NCBI RefSeq assembly: GCF_010731115.1
Contig: NZ_AP022616.1
Location: 3,472,001 to 3,536,000 of the forward strand
Direction of reading: 5' to 3'
From: Mycolicibacterium phocaicum
GTDB taxonomy: Bacteria; Actinomycetota; Actinomycetes; Mycobacteriales; Mycobacteriaceae
Length of the DNA: 64,000 nucleotides
The translations under genes were made by a program, and so were the position numbers. Under the pieces are notes generated by a model. That model saw only the letters and a list, made by a program, of their open reading frames with translations. It made no database searches and was not told where the DNA came from. Positions 17,793-27,028 of the stretch are shown here, piece by piece (positions within the stretch are counted from its first letter, which is position 1; every line of letters begins with the position of its first letter).

Positions 17793-19070
17793 CTAGAACG
17801 CCGCAATCCTCAGCCGGCGGCCAATGTGATGAGGCGCCGACGCCGCGGTTGCCCCCATCAAAACTCCACACCAACCCTCGTACGCATCTATCGCTGCCTC
17901 CGGTTGCAGAGTGCGACGCGCGAACGCCTGGCCGGCGGCACCAAGGCGGGCCCGGAGCGCAGGGTCCGCTGCCAGCATCTCGACTCCATGCACCAGAGCC
18001 TCCGGATCCCCTCCACTGACCACGACCCCACCTGAGGAGGTATTGACCTCACACGCCGTGGCACTTCGCGATTCCGTAGCAGCCAAAACCGGCTTGCCTG
18101 CAGCAAAGTACGACGTGAGCTTGCTCGGTACCGCCATCTCGGCTATGCCTGGAAGCTCGTTCACCAACAGGATGTCTGCTGCGCTCAACAGCGCCCCGAA
18201 CTTGTCATCTGAGACCGGCGGGATGAATTGCACGGTGGGCACGTCACAGGCCAGTTCCTGCAACGCAGCCCGACGATTTCCATCACCTACGAGGACAAAG
18301 TGTGGCGCTCTTTCCGCCGCTTGCCGATGAGCCAGACGCCCAGCCGAGATGACTGACTCCAACCCCTGCTTAACACCCATGTTCCCGGCATGCATGACGA
18401 TGACTTTGTCTTCACACCAACCGAATTCGCGTCGGATGTCGGCGCTCCGGTAGGCCGTCGGGCTATTGTCCACATGGCTCCAGTTGCGGATCACCGTGAT
18501 TTTATCCTCGCGGATTCCCAACTTCTTTATCGATTCGGCAAATCGGTCGTGAATCACACTGACACCGTTTGCGTTTCGTAAGACTGAGGACTCAAGGTCC
18601 ATCGTCATCTTTGCCGCGCGACCGCCCATTTGAGAGGTTTCGACAACAGCGTGGCTATAGATATCCTGGACGATTACGCCGACTGGAATCCTCGCGGCGC
18701 GCGCTTTAGCGACGACGGCAGCGGCGGACAACAACGCGGGACTGACAGCGATGACGACGTCAGGGTGACCCCAGTGACTTGCCATTGCCATGCGCGAGAA
18801 CGACAGTTCCATGTGCACTCGAGCGCCAGCTGTTGGCAGGCTAGGAACGAAATGAGGCACTCGCTTGACGCGGACGTTGCGAAGGACGGCGGTCTCACCG
18901 CGGCTACCACGATACTCGTCGGCTATCCGCCAGGCCGGGTAGTGCGGCAGTCCCGTCAATACCCTGACGCTGTGCCCTCTTGATGCCAGTCCCTCTGCCA
19001 AACCCGTTGTGTACGGCGCGATGCCGGTCGTTTCGGGCCAGTAGTTGAGACCGACGATGAGAATTTTCAT
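17793..19070 (-). CDS. WcaI-like GT4 glycosyltransferase
   Basis: This 425-residue GT-B glycosyltransferase has an N-terminus (KILIVGLNYWPETTGIAPYT, then GHSVRVLTGLPHYPAW) that closely resembles the colanic-acid enzyme WcaI. The C-terminal half holds VIVMHAGNMGVKQGLE, HFVLVGDGNRRAAL and the acidic pair region of GT4 (AADILLVNELPG, VPSKLTSYFAAGKPVLA). ATG 19070 is chosen over an upstream start at 19145 because the first 25 residues of the longer form do not fit the family. It lies downstream of gmd and fcl, consistent with transfer of fucose or another sugar in a fucose-containing polymer, although WcaI's exact sugar cannot be assumed here. Confidence 0.85.
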   Translation of the reverse strand: MKILIVGLNYWPETTGIAPYTTGLAEGLASRGHSVRVLTGLPHYPAWRIADEYRGSRGETAVLRNVRVKRVPHFVPSLPTAGARVHMELSFSRMAMASHWGHPDVVIAVSPALLSAAAVVAKARAARIPVGVIVQDIYSHAVVETSQMGGRAAKMTMDLESSVLRNANGVSVIHDRFAESIKKLGIREDKITVIRNWSHVDNSPTAYRSADIRREFGWCEDKVIVMHAGNMGVKQGLESVISAGRLAHRQAAERAPHFVLVGDGNRRAALQELACDVPTVQFIPPVSDDKFGALLSAADILLVNELPGIAEMAVPSKLTSYFAAGKPVLAATESRSATACEVNTSSGGVVVSGGDPEALVHGVEMLAADPALRARLGAAGQAFARRTLQPEAAIDAYEGWCGVLMGATAASAPHHIGRRLRIAAF

Positions 19071-19487
19071 ACGAGCCACTTTCAGAGCATCACGAAACCA
19101 GAGAGTCCGCCACGCGTATTCGCAATACGCAAGCGTCGCAGTCACATTCGCTGCAGGTCGGGGCTCACTGCGCGATATACCAGCCCGAAGTCATCGTTGC
19201 CCCGTCACCGATCACCATTCGAACGAAGTGGCTGCCTCACCTAGCTCGAGCTTGGACACCGTGTGAGCTCGAACTCTGTTGGCACCAGCCACAACTCACA
19301 CGTGGTTTCCCTGCACCGTGTCGTCATCCACAGGCCACAGCCACTAGCCGGCTTGCCTCCTCCCGACAGGACCGGTGGCAATACCCCTACGGGGGCGCCA
19401 CCCGCGTCTCCAATGTATTGACCTTAGCGTTATTTACCCGGTCCGGGCCGGTTTTGAGCAAGGGAATTGCCGCTACTCGCGCCGCAG
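19071..19487 (-). other. Intergenic region between fcl and the WcaI-like gene
   Basis: These 417 bases hold no convincing gene; the short open frames are shadows without ribosome-binding sites. The only structure seen is a GC-rich inverted repeat near 19438-19451 (CCCGGTCCGGGCCGG type), beside an AT-richer stretch (19415-19436) that could carry a promoter for the downstream minus-strand operon. No repeat family from elsewhere in the window is present. Confidence 0.4.
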
Positions 19488-20471
19488 TCAGCTCCGTAGA
19501 TGCTGCAGGTTCTTGCGGTACCAGTCGACAGTGGACGAGATACCTTCCCGGAGGCCGATGCGCGGGCTCCACCCGGTCTCACGGAGCAAGGACACATCGA
19601 GAAGCTTCTGGGGCGTGCCGTCGGGCTTGGTTGTGTCCCAGCGTGTTTCACCGGTATAGCCGACGGTCTCAGCGACTATCGAAGCGATTTCCGCAATCGT
19701 GCAGTCCTCACCGGTGCCGATGTTCACCTGCAGGTCGCCGTCGTAGTTCTCCAACAGATGCAAGCAGGCGGACGCCATGTCGTCGACGTGAAGGAACTCC
19801 CGGCGCGGCGATCCGGTGCCCCAGTTGGTCACCGTTGCCACCCCGGCTCTGACGGCCTCGTCGTACCGACGTATCAGCGCTGGCAGTACATGCGAACCTT
19901 GTGGAGAGAAATTATCTTCTGGCCCATAGAGATTCGTCGGCATGGCTGAAATCCACGGCAGCCCGTACTGACGCCGGGCCGATTGGACGTGGATGATGCC
20001 GGCGATCTTCGCGATCGCGTACGCGTCGTTGGTTTCCTCGAGAGGCCCGGTAAGCAGACAATCCTCGTGGATGGGCTGGGGGGCCATTCGCGGGTAGATG
20101 CACGATGAGCCCAGGAACAGCAGGCGCTGCGTTCCAGAGGCGGCCGCCGCATCCAGCACGTTGACCTGGATGCGCACGTTGTCGGACAGAAAGTCCACGG
20201 GAAAGGTGCTGTTCGCGAGGATGCCACCCACCTTGGCCGCCGCGAGGATGACAACTTCCGGTTTGGCATCGGCAAAGAAGTCGAACACCGAATCGCGTTC
20301 ACGGAGGTCGAGTTCGTCGGACCGCTTACCGATCAGGTTCGTAAATCCCCGATTTTCAAGCGCCCGCCAGAGTGCTGAACCGACCAAGCCGCGGTGTCCG
20401 GCCACGAACAGTGGCGCATCACGATCCAGTGCTGCCGGCGCGAACGCACCAGTCACTCCGGGGCTCCCCAT
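19488..20471 (-). CDS. fcl: GDP-L-fucose synthase
   Basis: This bifunctional epimerase/reductase converts GDP-4-keto-6-deoxymannose to GDP-L-fucose. It has 327 residues, near the family size. The Rossmann motif is [13 protein letters not shown], the catalytic SSC region is FLGSSCIYP, the active-site Tyr-Lys pair is in [12 protein letters not shown], and NLYGPEDNF and HVDDMA are typical. It overlaps the upstream gmd by 19 bp, so the two steps are co-expressed and supply GDP-fucose to the cluster. Similar genes also serve glycopeptidolipid synthesis in mycobacteria, but no peptide synthetase is visible here. Confidence 0.92.
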   Translation of the reverse strand: MGSPGVTGAFAPAALDRDAPLFVAGHRGLVGSALWRALENRGFTNLIGKRSDELDLRERDSVFDFFADAKPEVVILAAAKVGGILANSTFPVDFLSDNVRIQVNVLDAAAASGTQRLLFLGSSCIYPRMAPQPIHEDCLLTGPLEETNDAYAIAKIAGIIHVQSARRQYGLPWISAMPTNLYGPEDNFSPQGSHVLPALIRRYDEAVRAGVATVTNWGTGSPRREFLHVDDMASACLHLLENYDGDLQVNIGTGEDCTIAEIASIVAETVGYTGETRWDTTKPDGTPQKLLDVSLLRETGWSPRIGLREGISSTVDWYRKNLQHLRS

Positions 20472-21487
20472 CCGTCAAGTTTCACCCGGTCGACCCACGG
20501 AGTGCCGCTGTGGGCGACAGATTCGATATCGGCGTCCACCATTATCTGAGCCAGCTCGCGAGTCTTCACCCTGGGGGTCCAGCCGAGCACCTTCTGCGCC
20601 TTGTCCGCACATCCGATCAACGAGTCGACCTCGGTCGGACGCAGGTAGCGATCATCGAACTCGACGTGCTCTTGCCAATCCAACCCCGCATGCGCGAACG
20701 CGAATTCGACGAAATCACGCACCGTGTAATCGGTGCCGGTAGCAAGCACGAAATCTTCGGGCTCATCGGCTTGCAACATGCGCCACATACCTTCGACGAA
20801 TTCCGGTGCATAACCCCAGTCACGCACCGCATCCATGTTCCCCAGGTACAAGTGACGCTGCCTGCCGGCCTTGATGTTTGCGACAGCACGCGTGATCTTG
20901 CGGGTCACGAACGTTTCGCCTCGGCGGGGGGATTCATGGTTGAACAAGATGCCGTTCACCGCGAACATGCCGTATGCCTCACGGTAGTTGCGAGTCACCC
21001 AGTACGAATAAACCTTCGCTGCGCCATACGGCGACCGCGGATAGAAAGGAGTCTCTTCATTCTGGGGCGGCGGGGCGGCACCGAACATTTCCGAGCTGGA
21101 AGCTTGGTAGTACCGACAATCCAAGCCGACCTTGCGTACCGCCTCCAGCAGACGCATCGATCCGAGACCCGTGGTGTTTCCCGTGTATTCGGGATCGTCG
21201 AAACTCACCCGCACGTGGGACTGCGCTCCGAGGTTGTACACCTCATCTGGTCGAATGTCCTGCAGCAGCGTGGCCAGACGACTGCCTTCTGTGAGGTCTC
21301 CATAGTGCAGGAACAAGCGGGCTTCAGGATCGTGCGGATCTCGGTACAGGTGCTCTAGGCGGACCGTGTTGAAGGTCGACGCCCGCCGGATCAGCCCATG
21401 AACTTCGTACCCTTTATTCAGCAGGAGTTCCGCCAGGTACGAACCGTCCTGTCCGGTGACACCGGTGATCAATGCCTTCTTCGTCAC
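20453..21487 (-). CDS. gmd: GDP-mannose 4,6-dehydratase
   Basis: This SDR-type dehydratase makes GDP-4-keto-6-deoxymannose from GDP-mannose, the first step to GDP-fucose or GDP-rhamnose. It has 344 residues. Visible motifs are [15 protein letters not shown] (NADP binding), [19 protein letters not shown], the Ser/Thr-Tyr-Lys set in [10 protein letters not shown] and [15 protein letters not shown], and [21 protein letters not shown] lies about 9 bases before ATG 21487. It is the first gene of the minus-strand polysaccharide block and overlaps fcl. The call is very secure. Confidence 0.95.
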   Translation of the reverse strand: MTKKALITGVTGQDGSYLAELLLNKGYEVHGLIRRASTFNTVRLEHLYRDPHDPEARLFLHYGDLTEGSRLATLLQDIRPDEVYNLGAQSHVRVSFDDPEYTGNTTGLGSMRLLEAVRKVGLDCRYYQASSSEMFGAAPPPQNEETPFYPRSPYGAAKVYSYWVTRNYREAYGMFAVNGILFNHESPRRGETFVTRKITRAVANIKAGRQRHLYLGNMDAVRDWGYAPEFVEGMWRMLQADEPEDFVLATGTDYTVRDFVEFAFAHAGLDWQEHVEFDDRYLRPTEVDSLIGCADKAQKVLGWTPRVKTRELAQIMVDADIESVAHSGTPWVDRVKLDGWGAPE

Positions 21488-22012
21488 GTCGGACTTCCCA
21501 TCGGTTCCAAGAGCGGGAATTTGCTGAGGCCAGGCATTAATTGCGGCTGCTTGGTCTCTGGGTCGCAGCGTAGCCAGACTTCAGTGACGTGGTCGTAAAT
21601 TTGAAATACTCGTCATTTGCGCTGGTTGAGACCACACCGACAGGCCTTGACGCGCGCTTAGGTAGAGCCCTCGTGAGCCGGTCGCGCAAGCGCCTCGACG
21701 GGCACAGGGTCGCCACATCAAGCCGACTGCCAATCCCCTGCCACCGCCTCCGTCAGCAAATCGACCAACGTGCGGGGATTGTTGCGCAGTCTCACCGCGG
21801 ATTTACCGCTGCTACGTCGCCTGAGTACACAAAGTGCCGCTCAACCGAGACACGGAACCGTACGAGCAAACTTGAAAGATGGCCAACCGGGTGGTTGCTG
21901 ACGCGATCTTCAGCTAAGCTGACGGAAACCACATGGACGCCCAACCCACCTGCGGACGTCGCAGAGCGCCAAACGGCTTTGAATTTCTGACGAGGCTACA
22001 GGAGTGCTACGA
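21488..22012. other. Intergenic region upstream of gmd with degenerate coding-like sequence
   Basis: About 525 bases between gmd and a small plus-strand ORF. An open frame runs from 21589 to 21990 on the plus strand but shows no family and no clear ribosome-binding site. Its end (RNRTSKLERWPTGW, about 21845-21900) resembles the end of the small ORF that follows (RNRRTELEWWPEST), suggesting two diverged copies of one short sequence. The part nearest gmd is presumably its promoter. Nothing else is recognised. Confidence 0.35.
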
Positions 22013-22222
22013 GTGAAGAAGATCGCAGCTTCTACGTCGATGCTCTTGGCTGTAAGAAAAGGCCTGATGCGCGTCCCTGCAATTTCGGCGGCAGTCGCCG
22101 ACTACGAGGCTCGTTCCGATGCGATGGAACGCAACCGGCGCACCGAACTCGAGTGGTGGCCTGAATCGACTAGCGCGCGTCGCTCCGTGCAGCTAACCCC
22201 AACCGGTGTCCTGGTCAGCTAG
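22013..22222 (+). CDS. Small ORF of unknown function
   Basis: A 69-codon open frame beginning at GTG 22013 is preceded by AGGAG at 22000-22004 with a good 8-base spacing. The product is basic at the start (KKIAASTSMLLAVRKG) and ends RNRRTELEWWPES plus a Ser/Arg-rich tail. I do not recognise a family. A related but more degraded segment lies just upstream. It could be a remnant of a larger gene or of a mobile element. The evidence is the ribosome-binding site and the open frame only. Confidence 0.3.
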   Translation: MKKIAASTSMLLAVRKGLMRVPAISAAVADYEARSDAMERNRRTELEWWPESTSARRSVQLTPTGVLVS

Positions 22223-22288
22223 CCCCTTCGAGTAGAACCGTTCGCGAGCGCAAGGCTCGCAGACAGGCAATCCTCACCCCGGACCTAC

Positions 22289-23368
22289 TCACGCCCACCG
22301 CGTCGCCTCGACCTTGGCCGGCAGCGGCGCATGCAGCGGCACATCGAGTCCGTCGTAGATGCCCGGCTTCTGGGTCGCAAGCCACTCGATCGCGCCGAGC
22401 AGCCGGTTGGCCGCCGTGGTGTTGCCGCCGTCGGCACGCGTGCCCCCGGGCACGTCGGCGCGGACCACGATCGTGAGCTGCGGATCGCCGTCGATGATCA
22501 CGCGGTGATCGCCCACGCCCTCGTCAGGCTGCGGCCAATCCGGCGCGCAGGACGGGTCGATACGGGTGATGTGTTCGATGATCACGCGCTGCGCACCCTG
22601 CGACCATCCGATGACCTCCAGCCGGAACGCGCCCTGGGTGCCGGCTTCGAAGCGGCCCATGGCGTTCTCGACGGCTTCGGTCAGCGGCAGCCGCTCGCAG
22701 GTTTCGGTGATGTCGTCGATCTCGATGCCCAGCCCACGGCCGATCAGCCGGACGTTGCCGCCCCACACCATGGTCGGGATGGTCGGGATCAGCATCAGCG
22801 GCGTCTCCTCCATCGAACCGCCGAAACCGCAGCGCACGCGTACGGCTTCGGGCTGGTTGTACGTGGAGTAGTCGAAGATCTCCTGGCACCGGATGGTCTT
22901 GATCCGGGTGCACAGGCCGGCCGCCGTCACGGCGAGCGCGTCGTTGCCCCAGCCGGGGTCGACACCCGACACCAGCAACGAGGCGTTGCCGGTGGCCGCC
23001 GCGTCGGAGAGCCGCTCGGCCCATTCGGCCGGCGCCGAAGCGGGGTCATACAGGGAGTACAGCGACGGCGTCACGACGTGCTTACCGGCCCGCAGACAGC
23101 GCTCGATATCGGCGATGGCCTCCTCCGGGCGGATGTCTCCGGAAGACATATAGGCGACGGCGTCGCAGTCCGCGAGGGCCGCGTCGATGTCGGTGGTGGC
23201 GACCTTCCCGGTCGCGGTGTCGAGCTTGGCGAACGTCGCCGCGTCGCGGCCGGCTTTGTCCGAACTGGAGGTGATGACCGCCGTCAGCTCGAGCCCCGGG
23301 AACGCGACCGCCGATCGGATCGCCGTGGCCCCCATGTTGCCTGTACCCCACACCGCTACCCGACGCAT
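22289..23368 (-). CDS. NAD(P)-dependent amine-dehydrogenase-family oxidoreductase
   Basis: This 359-residue oxidoreductase has an N-terminal dihydrodipicolinate-reductase-like Rossmann domain: VAVWGTGNMGATAIRSAV, AVAYMSSGDIRP and VVTPSLYSLYDP. The second half (SGVDPGWGNDALAV, then QEIFDYSTYNQPE) is typical of the mycobacterial family often labelled NAD(P)H-dependent amine dehydrogenase. The substrate is not known; members are common and paralogous in mycobacteria. It is a single minus-strand gene after the polysaccharide block, with GC content like the core genome. The ATG at 23368 begins directly with the Rossmann strand, so the start is secure. Confidence 0.8.
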   Translation of the reverse strand: MRRVAVWGTGNMGATAIRSAVAFPGLELTAVITSSSDKAGRDAATFAKLDTATGKVATTDIDAALADCDAVAYMSSGDIRPEEAIADIERCLRAGKHVVTPSLYSLYDPASAPAEWAERLSDAAATGNASLLVSGVDPGWGNDALAVTAAGLCTRIKTIRCQEIFDYSTYNQPEAVRVRCGFGGSMEETPLMLIPTIPTMVWGGNVRLIGRGLGIEIDDITETCERLPLTEAVENAMGRFEAGTQGAFRLEVIGWSQGAQRVIIEHITRIDPSCAPDWPQPDEGVGDHRVIIDGDPQLTIVVRADVPGGTRADGGNTTAANRLLGAIEWLATQKPGIYDGLDVPLHAPLPAKVEATRWA

Positions 23369-23765
23369 ACCTCACATAACCACGGCATGGTGACCCGCCT
23401 CACAGCGACCCCCCAGGATTGTCGTCGGACCGCGGTCTTCCGAGGCTGGGATCGCGGCGATTGCAAGCCTTCGCATCCACCACGAAGACGCCACAACACG
23501 GCTCCCATTGACCCCAACTGACACGTCCTCCCCAGTTCCGGAAGTTTCCGGTGGCGGACATCACATTCGGACTAAACTGCAGGTCAGCGGCCATAAACCG
23601 GCTTCGAAACCACCCCGTTCAACCACTGGGTTGGTTAGCTACGAAAAATTTGCTCTTGACTGCTTTGCGATGAAGTTACCCGGCGGTATAGTTAGCCCCA
23701 GTTACTGGTGGGTAACTTAGCCCTGAGTACCCAACCCCTACAGTCCATCTCATCGAGGAGAAATC
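23369..23765. other. Divergent intergenic region upstream of fadE5
   Basis: About 400 bases separate the oxidoreductase and fadE5, which are transcribed apart. No gene is seen. The right end holds two dyads of the form TTAC-N6-GTA(A/T) at 23676-23689 and 23702-23715, then the ribosome-binding site CGAGGAG before GTG 23766. The DNA around 23630-23720 is AT-richer than the flanks, as expected for a promoter. Confidence 0.5.
23676..23716 (+). promoter_or_regulatory. Two candidate TetR-type operators upstream of fadE5
   Basis: TTAC-N6-GTAT (23676-23689) and TTAC-N6-GTAA (23702-23715, inside GTTACTGGTGGGTAAC) lie 26 bp apart, 50-90 bp before the fadE5 start. The same dyad recurs between fadA2 and fabG4 at 39326-39339. 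Dyads of this shape are typical of TetR-family repressors of lipid genes, but the regulator is not identified. Confidence 0.5.
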
Positions 23766-25601
23766 GTGGGCCACTACAAGAGCAACGTCCGTGACCAGGT
23801 GTTCAACCTGTTCGAGGTCTTCGGCGTAGACAAGGCGATGGGTGAAGGCAAGTTCGCCGACCTGGATGCCGACACCGCCGGTGAAATGCTCAACGAGATC
23901 GCGCGCCTCGCCGAGGGCCCGATCGCCGATTCGTTCGCCGACGGCGACCGCAACCCGCCGGTCTTCGACCCCGCGACCCACACCGTCACGCTTCCCGAGC
24001 CTTTCAAGAAGTCGATGCGCGCGCTGCTCGACGGCGGCTGGGACAAGGTCGGTCTGAAAGAGGAGCTCGGCGGCATGCCGATGCCCCGCGCACTGCAGTG
24101 GGCCCTGATCGAGCACGTACTCGGTGCCAACCCCGCCGCCTACATGTACGCCATGGGCTCGGGCATGTGCGAAATCTTCTACAACAACGGCACCGACGAG
24201 CAGAAGAAGTGGGCCGTCCTCGCTGCCGAGCGCGGCTGGGGCGCCACCATGGTGCTGACCGAGCCCGACGCCGGCTCCGACGTGGGCGCCGGCCGCACCA
24301 AGGCCACCCAGCAGCCCGACGGCACCTGGCACATCGACGGTGTGAAGCGATTCATCACCTCGGCCGACTCGGACGACCTGTTCGAAAACATCATGCACCT
24401 GGTCCTGGCCCGCCCCGAGGGCGCCGGCCCGGGCACCAAGGGTCTGTCGCTGTTCTTCGTGCCGAAGTTCCACTTCGACCCCGAGACCGGTGAGCCCGGC
24501 GAGCGCAACGGCGCCTTCGTCACCAACGTCGAGCACAAGATGGGCCTGAAGGTTTCGGCCACCTGTGAGCTCACGCTCGGCCAGCACGGCACCCCCGCCG
24601 TCGGTTGGCTCGTCGGTGAGGTGCACAACGGCATTGCGCAGATGTTCGACGTCATCGAGCAGGCCCGCATGATGGTCGGCACCAAGGCCATCGCGACCCT
24701 GTCGACCGGCTACCTGAACGCTCTCGAGTACGCCAAGACCCGCATCCAGGGTGCTGACCTGACCCAGATGATGGACAAGACCGCTCCGCGCGTCACGATC
24801 ATGCACCACCCGGACGTTCGTCGGGCGCTGCTGACCCAGAAATCCTACGCCGAGGGCCTGCGCGCCGTGTACCTGTACACCGCGTCGTTCCAGGATCCCG
24901 AGGTCGCCAAGGCCGTTCACGGTGTGGACGCCGAGCTGGCCTTCAAGGTCAACGACCTGATGCTCCCGATCGTCAAGGGTGTCGGCTCCGAGCGGGCCTA
25001 CGAGAAGCTGACCGAGTCGCTGCAGACCTTCGGTGGTTCCGGCTTCCTGCAGGACTACCCGGTCGAGCAGTACATCCGTGACGCGAAGATCGACTCGCTG
25101 TACGAAGGCACCACCGCCATCCAGGCGCAGGACTTCTTCTTCCGCAAGATCATCCGCGACAAGGGCCAGGCCCTGGCGTTCGTCGCCGGCGAGATCGAGC
25201 AGCTGATCAAGAACCAGGACGGCAACGGCCGCCTGAAGGCCGAGCGCGAGCTGCTCGCCACCGCCCTGGGCGACGTCCAGAGCATGGCCGCCAGCCTGAC
25301 CGGCTACCTGATGGCCGCTCAGGAAGACCCGAAGTCCATCTACAAGGTGGGCCTGGGCTCGGTGCGCTTCCTGCTGGCCGTCGGTGACCTGGTCATCGGC
25401 TGGCTGCTGCTGAAGCAGGCCGCGGTCGCCATCAAGGCGCTCGACGAGGGCGCCACCGGCGACGACCGCGCGTTCTACGAGGGCAAGATCGCGTCGGCGT
25501 CGTTCTTCGCCAAGAACATGCTGCCGCTGCTGACCAGCGTTCGCTCGGTCATCGAGTCCGTCGACAACGAGGCCATGGAGCTGGACGAAGCGTCCTTCTG
25601 A
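23766..25601 (+). CDS. fadE5: Acyl-CoA dehydrogenase FadE5
   Basis: This FAD-dependent enzyme catalyses the first step of beta-oxidation of fatty acyl-CoA. It has 611 residues, the same length as M. tuberculosis FadE5 (Rv0244c), and the same start ([18 protein letters not shown]). Hallmarks are the FAD-binding [13 protein letters not shown] and KRFITSADS, and [20 protein letters not shown] with [16 protein letters not shown] near the active site, where the family has its catalytic Glu. GTG 23766 follows GAGGAG by 6 bases. It stands alone, with candidate operators upstream and a strong terminator downstream. It is probably co-regulated with fadA2 and fabG4. Confidence 0.93.
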   Translation: MGHYKSNVRDQVFNLFEVFGVDKAMGEGKFADLDADTAGEMLNEIARLAEGPIADSFADGDRNPPVFDPATHTVTLPEPFKKSMRALLDGGWDKVGLKEELGGMPMPRALQWALIEHVLGANPAAYMYAMGSGMCEIFYNNGTDEQKKWAVLAAERGWGATMVLTEPDAGSDVGAGRTKATQQPDGTWHIDGVKRFITSADSDDLFENIMHLVLARPEGAGPGTKGLSLFFVPKFHFDPETGEPGERNGAFVTNVEHKMGLKVSATCELTLGQHGTPAVGWLVGEVHNGIAQMFDVIEQARMMVGTKAIATLSTGYLNALEYAKTRIQGADLTQMMDKTAPRVTIMHHPDVRRALLTQKSYAEGLRAVYLYTASFQDPEVAKAVHGVDAELAFKVNDLMLPIVKGVGSERAYEKLTESLQTFGGSGFLQDYPVEQYIRDAKIDSLYEGTTAIQAQDFFFRKIIRDKGQALAFVAGEIEQLIKNQDGNGRLKAERELLATALGDVQSMAASLTGYLMAAQEDPKSIYKVGLGSVRFLLAVGDLVIGWLLLKQAAVAIKALDEGATGDDRAFYEGKIASASFFAKNMLPLLTSVRSVIESVDNEAMELDEASF

Positions 25602-25614
25602 TCCTCACCAAGAA

Positions 25615-25651
25615 CAGCAGCCCCCGGCATTCGCCGGGGGCTGCTGTTTTT
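25615..25651 (+). terminator. Intrinsic terminator after fadE5
   Basis: A perfect 14-bp stem (25615-25628 with 25633-25646) around the loop ATTC is followed by TTTTT at 25647-25651, starting 14 bases after the fadE5 stop. This is a textbook rho-independent terminator and one of the few with a U-tract in the window. Confidence 0.9.
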
Positions 25652-25711
25652 GGCTGTGCGCCAGCGCAGAACTCTTGCGAGTCGGCGCCTGCGTAGACGC
25701 ACACCCAACGC
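25652..25711. repeat. Repeat family P1, copy A
   Basis: A 60-base unit (GCTGTGCGCCAGCGCAGAAC at its start, GACGCACACCCAACGC at its end) is the most diverged of four copies of a roughly 62-bp repeat in this window. The copies share GTGCGCCA, CAGAA, GAGT, CTGC and GCGCAC-type ends that form short terminal inverted repeats. It lies between the fadE5 terminator and copy B. Confidence 0.6.
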
Positions 25712-25730
25712 GAGGGCGTCCCCTCGTCCC

Positions 25731-25793
25731 GTTGACCGTGCGCCACAGCAGAACTTCTATGAGTAGCCGTCTGCCAAGACGCACAGTCAACGC
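25731..25793. repeat. Repeat family P1, copy B
   Basis: This 63-bp unit starts GTTGACCGTGCGCC and ends GACGCACAGTCAACGC; its 12-base ends are inverted repeats with one mismatch. It is the best-preserved copy. The stop codon of the minus-strand AbiEi/DUF559-type gene lies inside it. Confidence 0.75.
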
Positions 25794-26683
25794 ATGAGGT
25801 CCAGCGGAGGCCCTGGAAAAGGCGGCGTGCGCCCGGCAACTCCGAGTCCTGGCCGCCAGAGGCGATTCCACTCGCGCTCCACCCGCGCAATCACGGACGC
25901 CTTGCGATGCCCTGCGGCAACCCTGACATGGGTCCACCCGACTTGCGCGATGTAGTCGGCACGCTCGATGTCGTAGGCGAGCGACTCAGCATGTTGCGCA
26001 CCGTCGTACTCGACCGCAAGCATCAGTTCCTCCCAGCCCATGTCGAGGAAATACTTCGGGTTGCCGTCGGGCCCAGGTACCGGTATCTGAGTCTGAGGTT
26101 TGGGAAACCCCGCGCCGATCAACGTCAATCGCAATCGAGTTTCCTGCGGCGAATGGCCGCCGGGGTCGAACAAGCCCAGCGCCGGCTCCAGTTGCCTCAA
26201 GCCCCTGGCATGCGGGTGGCGCGTAGCCAGCGCCAGAACATCGTCGGCCGTGAATCCGGTAGCTCGAGCCAGGGCGTCGAGGCGCGCCACAGCAGATCCG
26301 ATCAGCTCCCGACGGCCAAGGTCGAACGCCGTCCGCTCCACGCTGGTGACGAGCAACCCGTCGACGCGGGTGACCTCGTCGCCGTAGACCAGGTCGCGGC
26401 GAGTGACCACGCCGCGAGGTGCGCGGATTTTGGCGCTGATCAGTTCAATGCGAATGTCGTCGGCCACCCAACTCGCGCCATGAAGAGCTGACGCAGCGGC
26501 TCCCGCGACGACGCCTTCCCGACCCGTCCACAACCACGCGGCTGTCGTGCGCTGCTGGAGCGACAGCTCTGTCCGCTTGTCCACGTAGATCTTCGGCATG
26601 AGCAGCCGGTAGTAGCGGCTGAGCTCGTAGCGGTTGAGCATGCCGGAGGCCAGGGCCTCGCTACCGACGAATGGTTCGGTCAT
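25787..26683 (-). CDS. AbiEi-like / DUF559-type protein with nuclease-like C-terminus
   Basis: This 298-residue protein has an N-terminal winged-helix-like region of AbiEi antitoxin type (about residues 5-100) and a middle domain (GVVTRRDLVYGDEVTRVDGL, VTSVERTAFDLGRR). The C-terminal segment is of DUF559/Vsr-like endonuclease type (YFLDMGWEELMLAVEYDGAQ, then VGWTHVRVAAG). ATG 26683 is chosen; the upstream open frame to 26881 runs through repeat DNA. The stop lies inside repeat copy B, and copies C and D lie upstream. Many mycobacteria carry such genes, but no cognate AbiEii-type toxin is visible next to it. Its activity is unknown. Confidence 0.65.
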   Translation of the reverse strand: MTEPFVGSEALASGMLNRYELSRYYRLLMPKIYVDKRTELSLQQRTTAAWLWTGREGVVAGAAASALHGASWVADDIRIELISAKIRAPRGVVTRRDLVYGDEVTRVDGLLVTSVERTAFDLGRRELIGSAVARLDALARATGFTADDVLALATRHPHARGLRQLEPALGLFDPGGHSPQETRLRLTLIGAGFPKPQTQIPVPGPDGNPKYFLDMGWEELMLAVEYDGAQHAESLAYDIERADYIAQVGWTHVRVAAGHRKASVIARVEREWNRLWRPGLGVAGRTPPFPGPPLDLMR

Positions 26684-26827
26684 AGCGACACCGTCTCCGC
26701 GGCCGCAGACATCTACTGCAGTGTCAGCCACACCGGAGGCGGCGCTTGTGGACGGATCGCGAACTGTGGATAGCCTGCGCCCGCGTGATGCCGGACGCAC
26801 ACTCGATCCCCGGCCATCTCCGCACCG

Positions 26828-26888
26828 GTTGACTGTGCGCCACAGCCGACTTTCTGCGAGTGGAGGCCTGCCAAGGCGCACGGTGAAC
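26828..26888. repeat. Repeat family P1, copy C
   Basis: A 61-bp copy beginning GTTGACTGTGCGCCACAGCC and ending GGCGCACGGTGAAC lies 145 bp upstream of the AbiEi/DUF559-type gene. It differs from copy B at about a quarter of its positions by eye, and keeps the inverted ends. Confidence 0.7.
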
Positions 26889-26898
26889 TCCCGGGATC

Positions 26899-26961
26899 AT
26901 TGACTGTGCGCCACAGCAGAATCTCTGCGAGTAGCCGTCTGCCAAGCCGCACGATCAACGC
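26899..26961. repeat. Repeat family P1, copy D
   Basis: A 63-bp copy beginning ATTGACTGTGCGCCACAGCA and ending CGCACGATCAACGC lies 10 bp after copy C in the same orientation. The interior GCGAGTAGCCGTCTGCCAAG is almost identical to copy B. It lies between the AbiEi/DUF559-type gene and the pucR-type gene. Confidence 0.75.
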
Positions 26962-27028
26962 CTCGGCGCCCCGCGAGCCGAGCCGCGACCCGAGCCCCGC
27001 CCAGCCCGGCCCGGCCCGCGAGCCCCAA

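Noticed and set aside
23842..24493. Alternative plus-strand frames inside fadE5
   Set aside because: They are shadows of the well-conserved FadE5 frame.
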